From Bradyrhizobium genosp. L (GTDB lineage Bacteria; Pseudomonadota; Alphaproteobacteria; Rhizobiales; Xanthobacteraceae): 64,000 nt of DNA. How positions within the stretch are numbered: position 1 is the stretch's first letter; each line of letters starts with the position of its first letter. The stretch is from NCBI RefSeq assembly GCF_015624485.1, contig NZ_CP061378.1, forward strand, positions 6,845,501-6,909,500, given 5' to 3'. The notes below the pieces were generated by a model, which was not told the DNA's origin, did not search any database, and saw nothing but the letters and a program-made list of their open reading frames with translations. A program made the translations under genes and the position numbers. Shown here piece after piece: positions 8,346 through 16,051 of this stretch.

Positions 8346-9245
8346 TCACGTCCTCCGCTGCGGGTCGACGATGTCGCGCAGGCCGTCGCCGAGCAGGTTG
8401 AAGCAGAACACCGCGATCATCAGGGCGAGGCCCGGGAACAGCGCGATCCACCATTCGCCCGACACCATGAAGCCGGCGCCCTCGGCGACCATGATGCCCC
8501 ATTCGGCGGTCGGCGGCCGGACGCCGAGACCGATGAAAGAGAGGCCCGCGGCGTTGAGGATGGCGTAGCCCATGGTCAGCGACATCTGCACGATCATGAT
8601 CGGCATGATGTTCGGCAGGATATGCACCAGCAGGATGCGAAACTCGCCATTGCCCGACAGCCGCGCCGCCTGCACGAAGCCGGCGTTGCGGCGGACATTG
8701 GCCTCGGCGCGCGCGACTCGCGCATAGAGCGGAAAATTCACGATCGCGGTGGCGATGATGATGTTCTGCACGGTGTTGCCGAGCGCAGCGACGATGCCCA
8801 TCGCCAGCACAAACAGCGGGAAGGCCATGATGGTGTCGGCGATGCGGCCGACGATGCGGTCGGTCCAGCCGCCGAAATAGCCGGCGGCAATGCCGGCCAG
8901 CCCGCCCATCAGGAACACCAGCACGACGGAGGCGATCGCGATGAAGGTGTCGAGCCTGGTTGCGACGATGACGCGGCTGAAGATGTCACGACCGAGCTGG
9001 TCGGTGCCGAACCAGTGCGCCGACGATGGCGCCTTCAGCGCAGCGGCGGTGTCCGACGCCAACGGATCGTAGGGCACGATGTAGGGGCCGAACAGCGCGG
9101 CGAACAGGATCAGCACCAGCAGTGCGAAGGCGAAGCCGGTGACCTTGTTCTCGCTCAGCACGTAGCGTGTCTGATCGAGGATGGCGGCAAGCCCGGAGGT
9201 CCGCGCGGGACCGGCAGGCTCGACTGTCGGCGCGACGGTGCTCAT
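8346..9245 (-). CDS. ABC transporter permease, DppC type
   Basis: 299-aa inner-membrane permease of the peptide/ureide-type ABC importer. Seen: an N-terminal tail, a first membrane helix (FAFALLVLILFAALFGPYIV), the DppC-type periplasmic motif PSSAHWFGTDQLGRDIFSRV, further helices, and the EAA-loop segment ARAEANVRRNAGFVQAARLSG that contacts the ATPase. The C-terminal GLGVRPPTAEWGIMVAEG is characteristic of DppC/OppC proteins. ATG 9245 lies 2 bp after the stop of the DppB-type gene, whose end carries its GGAGGG ribosome-binding site. An 82-bp gap separates it from the ATPase gene. It pairs with the upstream permease. Confidence 0.92.
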   Translation of the reverse strand: MSTVAPTVEPAGPARTSGLAAILDQTRYVLSENKVTGFAFALLVLILFAALFGPYIVPYDPLASDTAAALKAPSSAHWFGTDQLGRDIFSRVIVATRLDTFIAIASVVLVFLMGGLAGIAAGYFGGWTDRIVGRIADTIMAFPLFVLAMGIVAALGNTVQNIIIATAIVNFPLYARVARAEANVRRNAGFVQAARLSGNGEFRILLVHILPNIMPIMIVQMSLTMGYAILNAAGLSFIGLGVRPPTAEWGIMVAEGAGFMVSGEWWIALFPGLALMIAVFCFNLLGDGLRDIVDPQRRT

Positions 9246-9247
9246 GG

Positions 9248-10261
9248 TTAGCCCTCCAGCCGCACGCGTGGATCGATCACGCCATAGAGAATGTCGATGA
9301 TGAGATTGAGCAGCACGTACATGACCGCCATGGTCAGCACGAAACCCTGCACCGGCGCGAAGTCGGAGGCGATCAGCGCCTCCACAGCATAGGAGCCGAT
9401 GCCGGGCCAGGCGAAGACTTTCTCGACCAGCACGTTGGCGCCGAGCAGGAAGGAGAACACCATGGAGAGCGTGGTGATCACAGGCAGCATCGCGTTGCGG
9501 AAGGCGTAGGTGACGATCACCTTGCCCGGCGACAGGCCGCTGGCGCGCGCGGTGCGGACGAAATCGGAGGCCAGCACCGCCAGCATCGAGGCGCGCGTCA
9601 TGCGCGCGATCGGCGCCAGCGAGAAGATCGCAAGCGTCACGGCGGGCAGGATCAGTTGGCTGAGCGCCGAGCGAAACGCTTCAGGATCGCGCGCGATCAG
9701 CGTGTCGATCAGGTAGAAACCAGTGACCGTCGGCGGCGCGGTGGCGAACACGTCGAGCCGGCCGAGCGGCGCCGGCGACCAGCCGAGCCGGAAATAGAAC
9801 ACATAGACCAGCACCAGCCCGGTGAAGAACACCGGCAGCGACACGCCGGCCGTGGTCGTGACCCGACAGAGGTGATCGATCCAGGAGCCCGGCCGCGTCG
9901 CCGCCAGCACGCCGAGCGGGATCGCGATCACGATCGAGACGACGAGGCCTAGCAGCGTCAGTTCGGCCGAGGCCGGCAGGCGATTGCGCAATTCAGCCGC
10001 GACCGGCTGGCCCGTCGTCAGCGACGTCCCGAAGTCACCGTGCGCGAGATCGTTGGTGTAATGGACAAACTGCTCGATCAGCGGCTTGTCGAAGCCGAGC
10101 TTCTTCCTGATCTGCTCGACCGCCTCTTTCGTCGCCGCGGGACCGGCGAAATATGCCGCCGGATCGCCCGGCAGTGCACGCGTGAGCAGGAAGGTGACGA
10201 TCACGACGCCGATCAGCGACGGGATCGCGAACAGCAGCCGCTTGCCGATCAGGGACAGCAT
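9248..10261 (-). CDS. ABC transporter permease, DppB type
   Basis: 337-aa inner-membrane permease. The N-terminus (LLFAIPSLIGVVIVTFLLTRALPGD) is the DppB/OppB hallmark helix followed by GDPAAYFAGP. About six membrane helices follow, with the ATPase-contacting loop at TRASMLAVLASDFVRTARASGLS and the C-terminal NLIIDILYGVIDPRVRLEG motif typical of DppB. Start ATG 10261 has GGGGGAG 5 nt upstream. It is first of the three closely spaced membrane/ATPase genes; a 315-bp repeat-containing gap separates it from the binding-protein gene. Confidence 0.92.
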   Translation of the reverse strand: MLSLIGKRLLFAIPSLIGVVIVTFLLTRALPGDPAAYFAGPAATKEAVEQIRKKLGFDKPLIEQFVHYTNDLAHGDFGTSLTTGQPVAAELRNRLPASAELTLLGLVVSIVIAIPLGVLAATRPGSWIDHLCRVTTTAGVSLPVFFTGLVLVYVFYFRLGWSPAPLGRLDVFATAPPTVTGFYLIDTLIARDPEAFRSALSQLILPAVTLAIFSLAPIARMTRASMLAVLASDFVRTARASGLSPGKVIVTYAFRNAMLPVITTLSMVFSFLLGANVLVEKVFAWPGIGSYAVEALIASDFAPVQGFVLTMAVMYVLLNLIIDILYGVIDPRVRLEG

Positions 10262-10308
10262 GGGTGCTCCCCCGCAGCATAGTGAAGAGCTACAACGGCA
10301 GTGGCAGG

Positions 10309-10541
10309 GCTCCCTCCCCCCTCGCGGGGTCCGAGGCGAGCGAAGCTCGCTCTTGAGGTTGGGGAGAGGGGTGCCGCTTGCTCCGCTGCGAGATGGAATC
10401 GGATTCTGCGAGAGGTTGTTCGGGATGCGGCGAAATAGCTCAGCACCGTTGTGCTCGACGTCTTCGTTCTGCGTATGCGGCTCACCCCTCTCCCCGCCCT
10501 CCCCCGCAAGGGGGGAGGGAGCCTGACGAGAGTGCTCACCT
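10309..10541. repeat. Paired CTCCCCC / GGGGAGAGGGG palindrome filling the SBP-permease gap
   Basis: Two halves in inverted orientation: GCTCCCTCCCCC...TTGGGGAGAGGGGTGCC at 10309-10375 and CACCCCTCTCCCCGCCC...GGGAGGGAGCC at 10483-10533, separated by about 105 bp. This fills most of the 315-bp gap between the binding-protein and permease genes. It may act as an mRNA processing or stability element that sets a higher level of the binding protein, as REP elements often do. The same layout recurs at 23868-24086. Confidence 0.75.
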
Positions 10542-10576
10542 CACTTGCGCACGGCGATGTGTCGTGGACCATCGCC

Positions 10577-12196
10577 TCACCCCTTCGCCAGCGAGCGGTA
10601 GTCGAGCCGGCGGTGGAACCAGTATTGGTAGCCCGAAATGTTCTTCTGCATCGCGACGTTGACGAAGGGCTGGTAGAGCGGGATGCGGGGGATGTCGGTG
10701 AAGGCGAGGTCGACGAAGCCCTTCACGTTCGAATCGTAGGTTGCGTTGTCGCCGGTCGCGGCGGCCGCACGCGCGCCGTCGATGAGCTTGTCCATCTCCG
10801 GCGACTTGTAGCTCATGGTGTTGAAGATCGAATTGTTGCCGTGATAGCACCAGTAGAAGAAGTACTCTGGGTAATCGAGCCAGCCCGAGAACACGTTGGT
10901 GAACAGCGGCATTTCCTTCTTGGTCAGCTCGGTGCGCCAATTGGCGCCGGGCACCTTGTTGATCGTGGTCTTGATGCCGATCTGGGCGAGGCTCTCCTGC
11001 ACCAGCACGCAGAGCGGCTCGTTGACCTGCGCGAAGTTCAAATCGAATGACAGCGTGGTCTCGAAGCCGTTCGGCGCCGCTTCCGCCATCAACGCCTTCG
11101 CCTTCGCCATGTCGGTCGCGTATTTATGCGGCTGCGGCCAGGCCACCTCGGTCGGCTTGTCGGCCGGCGCGCCGAACATCGGGTTCGCCAGCCCGAACAT
11201 CACGGCGTCCATGATCTTCTGATAGGGCAGCGCATAGGCCACCGCCTGCCGCACCTTGAGGTTATCGAACGGCGGCCTGGTGACGTTCATGCCGATATAC
11301 TGGATGCCGTTGGAGAACGGCAGCGAGACCACGTTGAGCTTGGCCTCCGCCTTCATCTCCTGGAAGTCCTTGTTCGGCAGTTCGTAGGAGATGTCGGCAT
11401 CGCCGCGCTCCAGCAGCGCGCGGCGGTTGCCGGCCTGCGGCACCATGCGCCAGATCACACGCTTGATCTTCGGCAAGGGACCGCCGACCCAGGCGTCGTT
11501 GCGCTCCATGATGACTTCGGTGCCGGCGGTCCATTTCGTGACCTTGTAGGCGCCGGAGCCCGCGGTCTGCTGTTTTGTAAATTCGAGGCCCCAGGGATCC
11601 TTTTCGCTGGCGTTCTTCTTCACCAGCTCGGAATTGACGACGCAGGGCACGATGACCGCGAGGTCGGGGATGGTGAGCTTGTCCTTCTTCAGGAAGTCGA
11701 CCCGCACCGTGTTGTCGTCCACGACCACGAACTGCTCGGGCTTGGTCAGCGATCCCGCACTCATCTGGAAAGTCGGGAAGCCGCCGACGCTCACCGCACG
11801 ATCCAGCGACCATTTGACGTCCTTCGCCGTCACGGGCGTGCCGTCGTGAAATTTGGCGTTCTTCCGCAGCTTGAAGGTGACCGACATGTCGCCGATGCTC
11901 ATGTCCTCGGCGAGTTCGCCCTTGAACTTGTCACGGTCGTAATAGGGCACGCCGCCCGGGCCGCTCTTCATCTCGTGGCTGATCAACCGGTCGTAGCAAT
12001 TCCACGACACCTCGTAGCCGGGCACGTTGGTGCCGACGCCGTGGATATCGAGATTGTTGGGGCCGCCCTCGGAGACGATCAGCAGCGTCTCGGACCGCGC
12101 GTCGGCCTTGGCCGGCGACCAGATCGCGGGCGCCGTCGGCACGAGCGCGCCCGCCGCCAGTCCGGATGCCGATTTGAGGAAATCGCGACGCTTCAT
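10577..12196 (-). CDS. Periplasmic substrate-binding protein, SBP_bac_5 (peptide/nickel/ureide ABC)
   Basis: About 539 aa. The N-terminus MKRRDFLKSASGLAAGAL carries a twin-arginine motif (RRDFLK), so export by Tat is predicted, with cleavage near PAKADA. The mature part is a family-5 binding protein: YDRLISHEM...LAEDMSIGDMSVTFKLRKNAKFHDGTPVTAKDV is diagnostic. It captures the substrate for the DppB/DppC/ATPase genes downstream. Ligand is unknown; a ureide-type nitrogen compound is inferred from atzGEH. I chose the ATG at 12196 because GGAG lies 6 nt before it and it places the twin arginines at residues 3-4; an in-frame ATG at 12208 would add four residues. Confidence 0.9.
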   Translation of the reverse strand: MKRRDFLKSASGLAAGALVPTAPAIWSPAKADARSETLLIVSEGGPNNLDIHGVGTNVPGYEVSWNCYDRLISHEMKSGPGGVPYYDRDKFKGELAEDMSIGDMSVTFKLRKNAKFHDGTPVTAKDVKWSLDRAVSVGGFPTFQMSAGSLTKPEQFVVVDDNTVRVDFLKKDKLTIPDLAVIVPCVVNSELVKKNASEKDPWGLEFTKQQTAGSGAYKVTKWTAGTEVIMERNDAWVGGPLPKIKRVIWRMVPQAGNRRALLERGDADISYELPNKDFQEMKAEAKLNVVSLPFSNGIQYIGMNVTRPPFDNLKVRQAVAYALPYQKIMDAVMFGLANPMFGAPADKPTEVAWPQPHKYATDMAKAKALMAEAAPNGFETTLSFDLNFAQVNEPLCVLVQESLAQIGIKTTINKVPGANWRTELTKKEMPLFTNVFSGWLDYPEYFFYWCYHGNNSIFNTMSYKSPEMDKLIDGARAAAATGDNATYDSNVKGFVDLAFTDIPRIPLYQPFVNVAMQKNISGYQYWFHRRLDYRSLAKG

Positions 12197-12344
12197 GTGA
12201 TGCTCCAAATGCCTTTTGGGAAAAACGGCCTCTGGAACTGGGATCGCAAGGTTCGTGCCAATCCTTAACGAAGGCTTATTTCGCGTTAGCGCGCTGGAAT
12301 CTCAGGACAAAATCCGGATCGGTATTGCGGTCTGGCAGCGTCGA

Positions 12345-12356
12345 ATTGCATACAAA
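12345..12356. promoter_or_regulatory. Candidate GntR/FCD operator upstream of the ABC-atzGEH operon
   Basis: ATTGCATACAAA sits about 150 bp upstream of the binding-protein start and resembles the ATTGTACACAAT palindrome before atzF (shared ATTG...ACAA frame). It is imperfect, so it is a suggestion of co-regulation rather than proof. Confidence 0.35.
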
Positions 12357-12435
12357 GACGGACTTTCTGCTCAATATGAGAGCAGCACGACCCTGCTGCT
12401 TGCTTTTGATGCGCGGCTGATAACGGTCCAAAAAA

Positions 12436-13383
12436 CTAGACCGGCCAGATCAGCTCCTGCAGCTCGACGAGATCATCGACCTGGTCCGGCCAGCCCGGGA
12501 TGCAGATGTGGCGGAGCGGATCGCTGGCCCGATGCAGCAGCATCAGCGCCATCAGCCGCCGCTTCAGCGCAAACGTCACCTCGCTGGGTGGAATGCCGAA
12601 GCCATCGAACAGGCTGCGCACCAGCCGCGGCTGGCCGGCCGCCATGAAGGCGCTGGGGCCGAGCAGGTCGTATTCGCGCCATCCGGCCTGCACGTCGCCG
12701 AAGTCGAACAGGCCGGCGACATGCCAACCGTCGCCGCGGCGCGCCAACAGGAAGTTTTCCGGGATGTATTCGCCGACGAGGATCACGCGCGATGCGTCGA
12801 TCGGAAGCAGTGCCTCAGCGTCGCGCAAGAGATCGTCGAGCCCGGCGAGGAATTTTTGCGGCAGCCCCAGCCGTTCGTGGCGGGCGCGGCACTGCGCGAT
12901 CTGCCCGCGCAGAAAGACATCCCAGCGCGGCTCGATCGCCAGCAGCGGACCCGGCGGCACGCGCTGCACTTCCGCAATCACGGCACCGACCTCGCCCAGC
13001 ACGCGCTCCCGCTCGGCTGCCGCAAGCTGCGGCCACACCTGCGAACCCACGACGCCTTCGAGCCGGGTAATGATGAGATAGGGCCAGCCATCACGCTCGC
13101 CGACTGCTGCGAGATCGGGAATCGGAATGCCGAGCTGGCCGCGCAGCTGCTGGAGCGCGGCATGCTCGGAGACGAATTGCGGACGCAGAAACGGCGGAAA
13201 GAGTTTCAGGATCAGGCCGTCGTCGAGGCCAACGACGAGATTGGTGCCGGTCGAGAATACATGTGGCGTGATGCAGGCGAGCCCGTGGCTTTCGGCGATC
13301 TCGCGCACGATCGGAAGGAAGCGCGAGGTGTCGCCGCGCCAGGCGCGATAGCTGTCGTAGTCGGTGATGGATGGAAGATGCAT
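12436..13383 (-). CDS. Aminoglycoside-phosphotransferase-fold protein with altered catalytic loop
   Basis: 315 aa, APH/choline-kinase fold. The N-lobe contains FSTGTNLVVGLDDGLILKLFPPF (nucleotide-binding lysine in LILK). The metal-binding DFG-like motif is FDFGDVQAGWREYDLLGP. The catalytic loop, usually HGDxxxxN, reads VGEYIPENFLL here, so the histidine and the catalytic aspartate are replaced by Val and Glu. Small-molecule kinase activity is therefore uncertain; no resistance function is claimed. I chose ATG 13383 because GGGGAGG lies 8 nt upstream; the frame continues upstream to 13545 only through a palindromic repeat. It has no obvious operon partner. Confidence 0.72.
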   Translation of the reverse strand: MHLPSITDYDSYRAWRGDTSRFLPIVREIAESHGLACITPHVFSTGTNLVVGLDDGLILKLFPPFLRPQFVSEHAALQQLRGQLGIPIPDLAAVGERDGWPYLIITRLEGVVGSQVWPQLAAAERERVLGEVGAVIAEVQRVPPGPLLAIEPRWDVFLRGQIAQCRARHERLGLPQKFLAGLDDLLRDAEALLPIDASRVILVGEYIPENFLLARRGDGWHVAGLFDFGDVQAGWREYDLLGPSAFMAAGQPRLVRSLFDGFGIPPSEVTFALKRRLMALMLLHRASDPLRHICIPGWPDQVDDLVELQELIWPV

Positions 13384-13403
13384 CGGCGCGGCCTCCCCAC
13401 GCT

Positions 13404-13524
13404 GTCGTCCTGGCGAAAGCCAGGACCCATTACCACCGAATTTAGTTGTAAGCGGGATCGTGGCCCCGGTCTCGTGCGACAATGAGCGGCCGGGGTAATG
13501 GGTCCTGGCTTTCGCCAGGACGAC
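13404..13524. repeat. Palindromic repeat, GTCGTCCCGGCGAA family
   Basis: Left arm GTCGTCCTGGCGAAAGCCAG with GACCCATTACCAC, right arm GTAATGGGTCCTGGC with TTTCGCCAGGACGAC, separated by about 58 bp. It lies between the kinase-fold gene and the UgpB-like gene. Same family as 20599, 27984 and 33893. Confidence 0.9.
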
Positions 13525-13541
13525 GGCTGAGTGCGCCACGC

Positions 13542-14876
13542 TCACCGGTCCGGGTTGGCGCGCTCGAACTGGCGCAACAGCTTGTTGCCGCGCTCGACTG
13601 CGTTATCCATCGCGGCTTGCGCGGAACGCTTGCCGGAAAACACCTGCTCGAGCTCCTCCTCGATGACGTCGCGGACCAGGACGAAGGAGCCGAGCCGGAT
13701 GCCCTTCGAATTGTCGGTCGGCGGCTTCAGCGTCACCTCCTCGATCGAAATCGACGCGCCGGGATTGCGGTCGTAGAAGCCCTGCGTGCGCGAAAGATCG
13801 AACGCGGCGCGGGTGATCGGCAGATAGCCGGTGTTCTGATGCCAGCTGGCCTGCACCTCGGGCCGCGACAGATAGGCGAAGAACTTCGCCACGCCGGCAT
13901 ATTCGGCGCGCGGCCGGTCGCGCAGCACCCACAGCGTGGCGCCGCCGATGATCGAGTTCTGCGGCGCGCCCTGCACGTCGGGATCATACGGCATCATGCC
14001 GTAGCCGACCTCGAACTTCGAATTGGCCTTGATGTCGGCGCGGGTGCCGGACGAGCCGATGAAGATGCCGCATTCGCCCTTCTGGAAGCGCGGCTCGGCC
14101 GCCTGCCCGCGCCCGCTGTAGTCGAAGATCTTGGTCGACTGCCAGTCCGCGAGCTGCGCGATGTGGCGCACCACGATCGGATTGTTGAAGATCAATTGTG
14201 CGTCGAGCCCGCCGAAACCGTTGGCCTTGGTCGCGAGCGGCAGATTGTGGAAGGCGGAAAAATTCTCGACATTGATCCAGGACGGCCACGACGTGGTCAC
14301 CCCGCACATCATGCCCGCCGAGCGCAGCCGCTTCGCCGCCGCGCCGACGTCGGGCCAGGTCTTCGGCGCGACCTCCGGATCGAGCCCGGCCGAGCGGAAC
14401 ATGTCCTTGTTGTAGTAGAGGATCGGCGTCGAGGCGTTGAACGGAAACGACAGCATGTTGCCGTCGAGATCGGCGTAATAGCCGGCGACCGCCGGCAGAT
14501 AGGCCGAGGGCGTGAACGCCTCCGACTGGTCGCGCATCAATTCATACACCGGATAGATGGCGCCGCGCGCCGCCATCATGGTCGCGGTGGCGATCTCGTT
14601 GACCTGCACGATCGCCGGCTGGCTGCGCGAGCGGAAGGCGAAGATCGCCGAGGTGACGGTCTCGGTATAGTTGCCCTTGTACGAGGGCACGATCCGGTAT
14701 TCGGACTGCGAGGCGTTGAAATCGGCGGCGAGCTTCTCGACCTGCTTGCCGAGCTCGCCCGACATCGCATGCCACCACATGATCTCGGTCGCGGCGCGCG
14801 CGGGCGATGCGAGCAGAACGGCCGCTGCGGCTGCGAGCGGCAGGAATTTCAGAAGGAGTTTCAAACCGAGCTTCAC
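13542..14876 (-). CDS. Extracellular solute-binding protein family 1, UgpB-like (orphan)
   Basis: 444-aa periplasmic protein with a Sec signal peptide (LKLLLKFLPLAAAAAVLLAS, cleaved near ARA-AT). The mature N-terminus TEIMWWHAMSGELGKQVEKL and the later GNYTETVTSAIFAFRSRSQP and EEVTLKPPTDNSKGIRLGSF strongly resemble UgpB, the sn-glycerol-3-phosphate binding protein. No UgpA, UgpE or UgpC gene is adjacent. The GTG at 14876 is chosen because GGAGG lies 6 nt upstream and it opens the signal peptide directly. It is divergent from the DctP-kinase operon across about 180 bp, so it may be a regulatory target of it, or its permease genes lie elsewhere. Confidence 0.85.
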   Translation of the reverse strand: MKLGLKLLLKFLPLAAAAAVLLASPARAATEIMWWHAMSGELGKQVEKLAADFNASQSEYRIVPSYKGNYTETVTSAIFAFRSRSQPAIVQVNEIATATMMAARGAIYPVYELMRDQSEAFTPSAYLPAVAGYYADLDGNMLSFPFNASTPILYYNKDMFRSAGLDPEVAPKTWPDVGAAAKRLRSAGMMCGVTTSWPSWINVENFSAFHNLPLATKANGFGGLDAQLIFNNPIVVRHIAQLADWQSTKIFDYSGRGQAAEPRFQKGECGIFIGSSGTRADIKANSKFEVGYGMMPYDPDVQGAPQNSIIGGATLWVLRDRPRAEYAGVAKFFAYLSRPEVQASWHQNTGYLPITRAAFDLSRTQGFYDRNPGASISIEEVTLKPPTDNSKGIRLGSFVLVRDVIEEELEQVFSGKRSAQAAMDNAVERGNKLLRQFERANPDR

Positions 14877-15054
14877 GGCGCCTCCGCTTGGCAACACGCC
14901 GTCATAGTGCGCAACCGTCACGGTTGCAATCGACACCGCCGGTTGCAGGCGGATTTAACGATTGGCCGATGGGCGAAGCAGCGCGGTTCTGCTAAAAATG
15001 TGTTGAACCTTTTCGTCCCGCCCAAGACCCAAATCACAAGGGGAATTGTTGCCC

Positions 15055-16044
15055 GTGTACCGCCGCGCCGTCCTTTCGCGGACCATGATGTTTGTCGTCG
15101 CGCTGTTGTGTACGGCGGTTTCGGCGACGGCCTTTGCGCGCGAATTCCGCACCGCCGACACCCAGAATGAGGACTATCCCACCGTCCAGGCGCTCAACTA
15201 CATGGGCCGCCTGATCGCCGAGCGCACCGGCGGCCGGCACCGGATCGTGGTCTTCCACTCCCGCCAGCTCGGCGAGGAAAAGGAAACCCTGGAACAGACC
15301 CGGGCCGGCGCCATCGACCTCAACCGCACCAATGTGGCGCTGATCGGCACCATGGTGCCCGCCGTGAACGTGCTGGCGATGCCGTTCCTGTTTCGGTCGC
15401 TCGAGCACCTGCAAAAAGTGCTCGACGGGCCGATCGGCTCCGAGATCCTGAACAGCTTCGAGCCCTATGGCTTCGTCGGGTTGACCTTCTACGATTCCGG
15501 CGCCCGCTCGATCTACAACAGCGTCCGCCCGGTACGGTCGCTCGACGACCTCAAGGGCATGCGGATACGCGTCCAGCAATCGGAGCAAATGTCAGACATG
15601 ATTCGTGCGCTCGGCGCCGAGCCGGTCGAATTGCCCTACGGCCAGGTGCTGACCGGGCTTGCGACCAGGCTGATCGACGGCGCCGAGAACAACTGGCCGT
15701 CCTTCGTCACCACCGGCCACTACAAACATGCCGGCTACTACACGCTGACCCAGCATACCATGAGCCCGGAAGTGCTGGTGATGTCGCTCAAGGCGTGGTC
15801 CAGTCTGTCGGCGGAGGACCAGGCGATCTTCCGCGATGCGGCGCAGCGCTCCAGCGTCTATATGCGGGCGAAATGGCATGAGCTCGAGGCGCAGTCGCGC
15901 AAGCAGGCGGAGGAGGCAGGCGTCAAGATCATCAGCGACATCGATCGCAAGCCGTTCGAGGCGGCGATGGCCGGCATCTACGCCAAGGCGCAGCGCGATC
16001 CCGCGATCGCGGCGCTGATCGACCGCATCCGCAACGTGGAGTAG
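15055..16044 (+). CDS. TRAP-type solute receptor (DctP family) heading a two-component operon
   Basis: About 329-aa periplasmic binding protein with a signal peptide (TMMFVVALLCTAVSATAFA then REFRT). DctP-family landmarks: GEEKETLEQTRAGAIDLNRT, the ligand-carboxylate arginine region DDLKGMRIRVQQSEQMSDM, and DGAENNWPSFVTTGHYKHA. TRAP receptors bind small organic acids. The membrane subunits DctQ and DctM are absent; instead three signalling genes follow at once (next start 7 bp after the stop). I infer a ligand-sensing accessory protein for the kinase. The start is uncertain: AAGGGGA precedes TTG 15046, TTG 15049 and GTG 15055. Confidence 0.85.
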   Translation: MYRRAVLSRTMMFVVALLCTAVSATAFAREFRTADTQNEDYPTVQALNYMGRLIAERTGGRHRIVVFHSRQLGEEKETLEQTRAGAIDLNRTNVALIGTMVPAVNVLAMPFLFRSLEHLQKVLDGPIGSEILNSFEPYGFVGLTFYDSGARSIYNSVRPVRSLDDLKGMRIRVQQSEQMSDMIRALGAEPVELPYGQVLTGLATRLIDGAENNWPSFVTTGHYKHAGYYTLTQHTMSPEVLVMSLKAWSSLSAEDQAIFRDAAQRSSVYMRAKWHELEAQSRKQAEEAGVKIISDIDRKPFEAAMAGIYAKAQRDPAIAALIDRIRNVE

Positions 16045-16051
16045 TCAGATC

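Noticed and set aside
12436..13383. Calling the APH-fold gene an aminoglycoside-resistance determinant
   Set aside because: The catalytic HGD is missing and the fold is shared by many unrelated small-molecule kinases.
13542..14876. Joining the UgpB-like protein and the DctP protein into one transporter
   Set aside because: They belong to different transporter classes (ABC and TRAP), are divergently transcribed, and neither has membrane subunits nearby.
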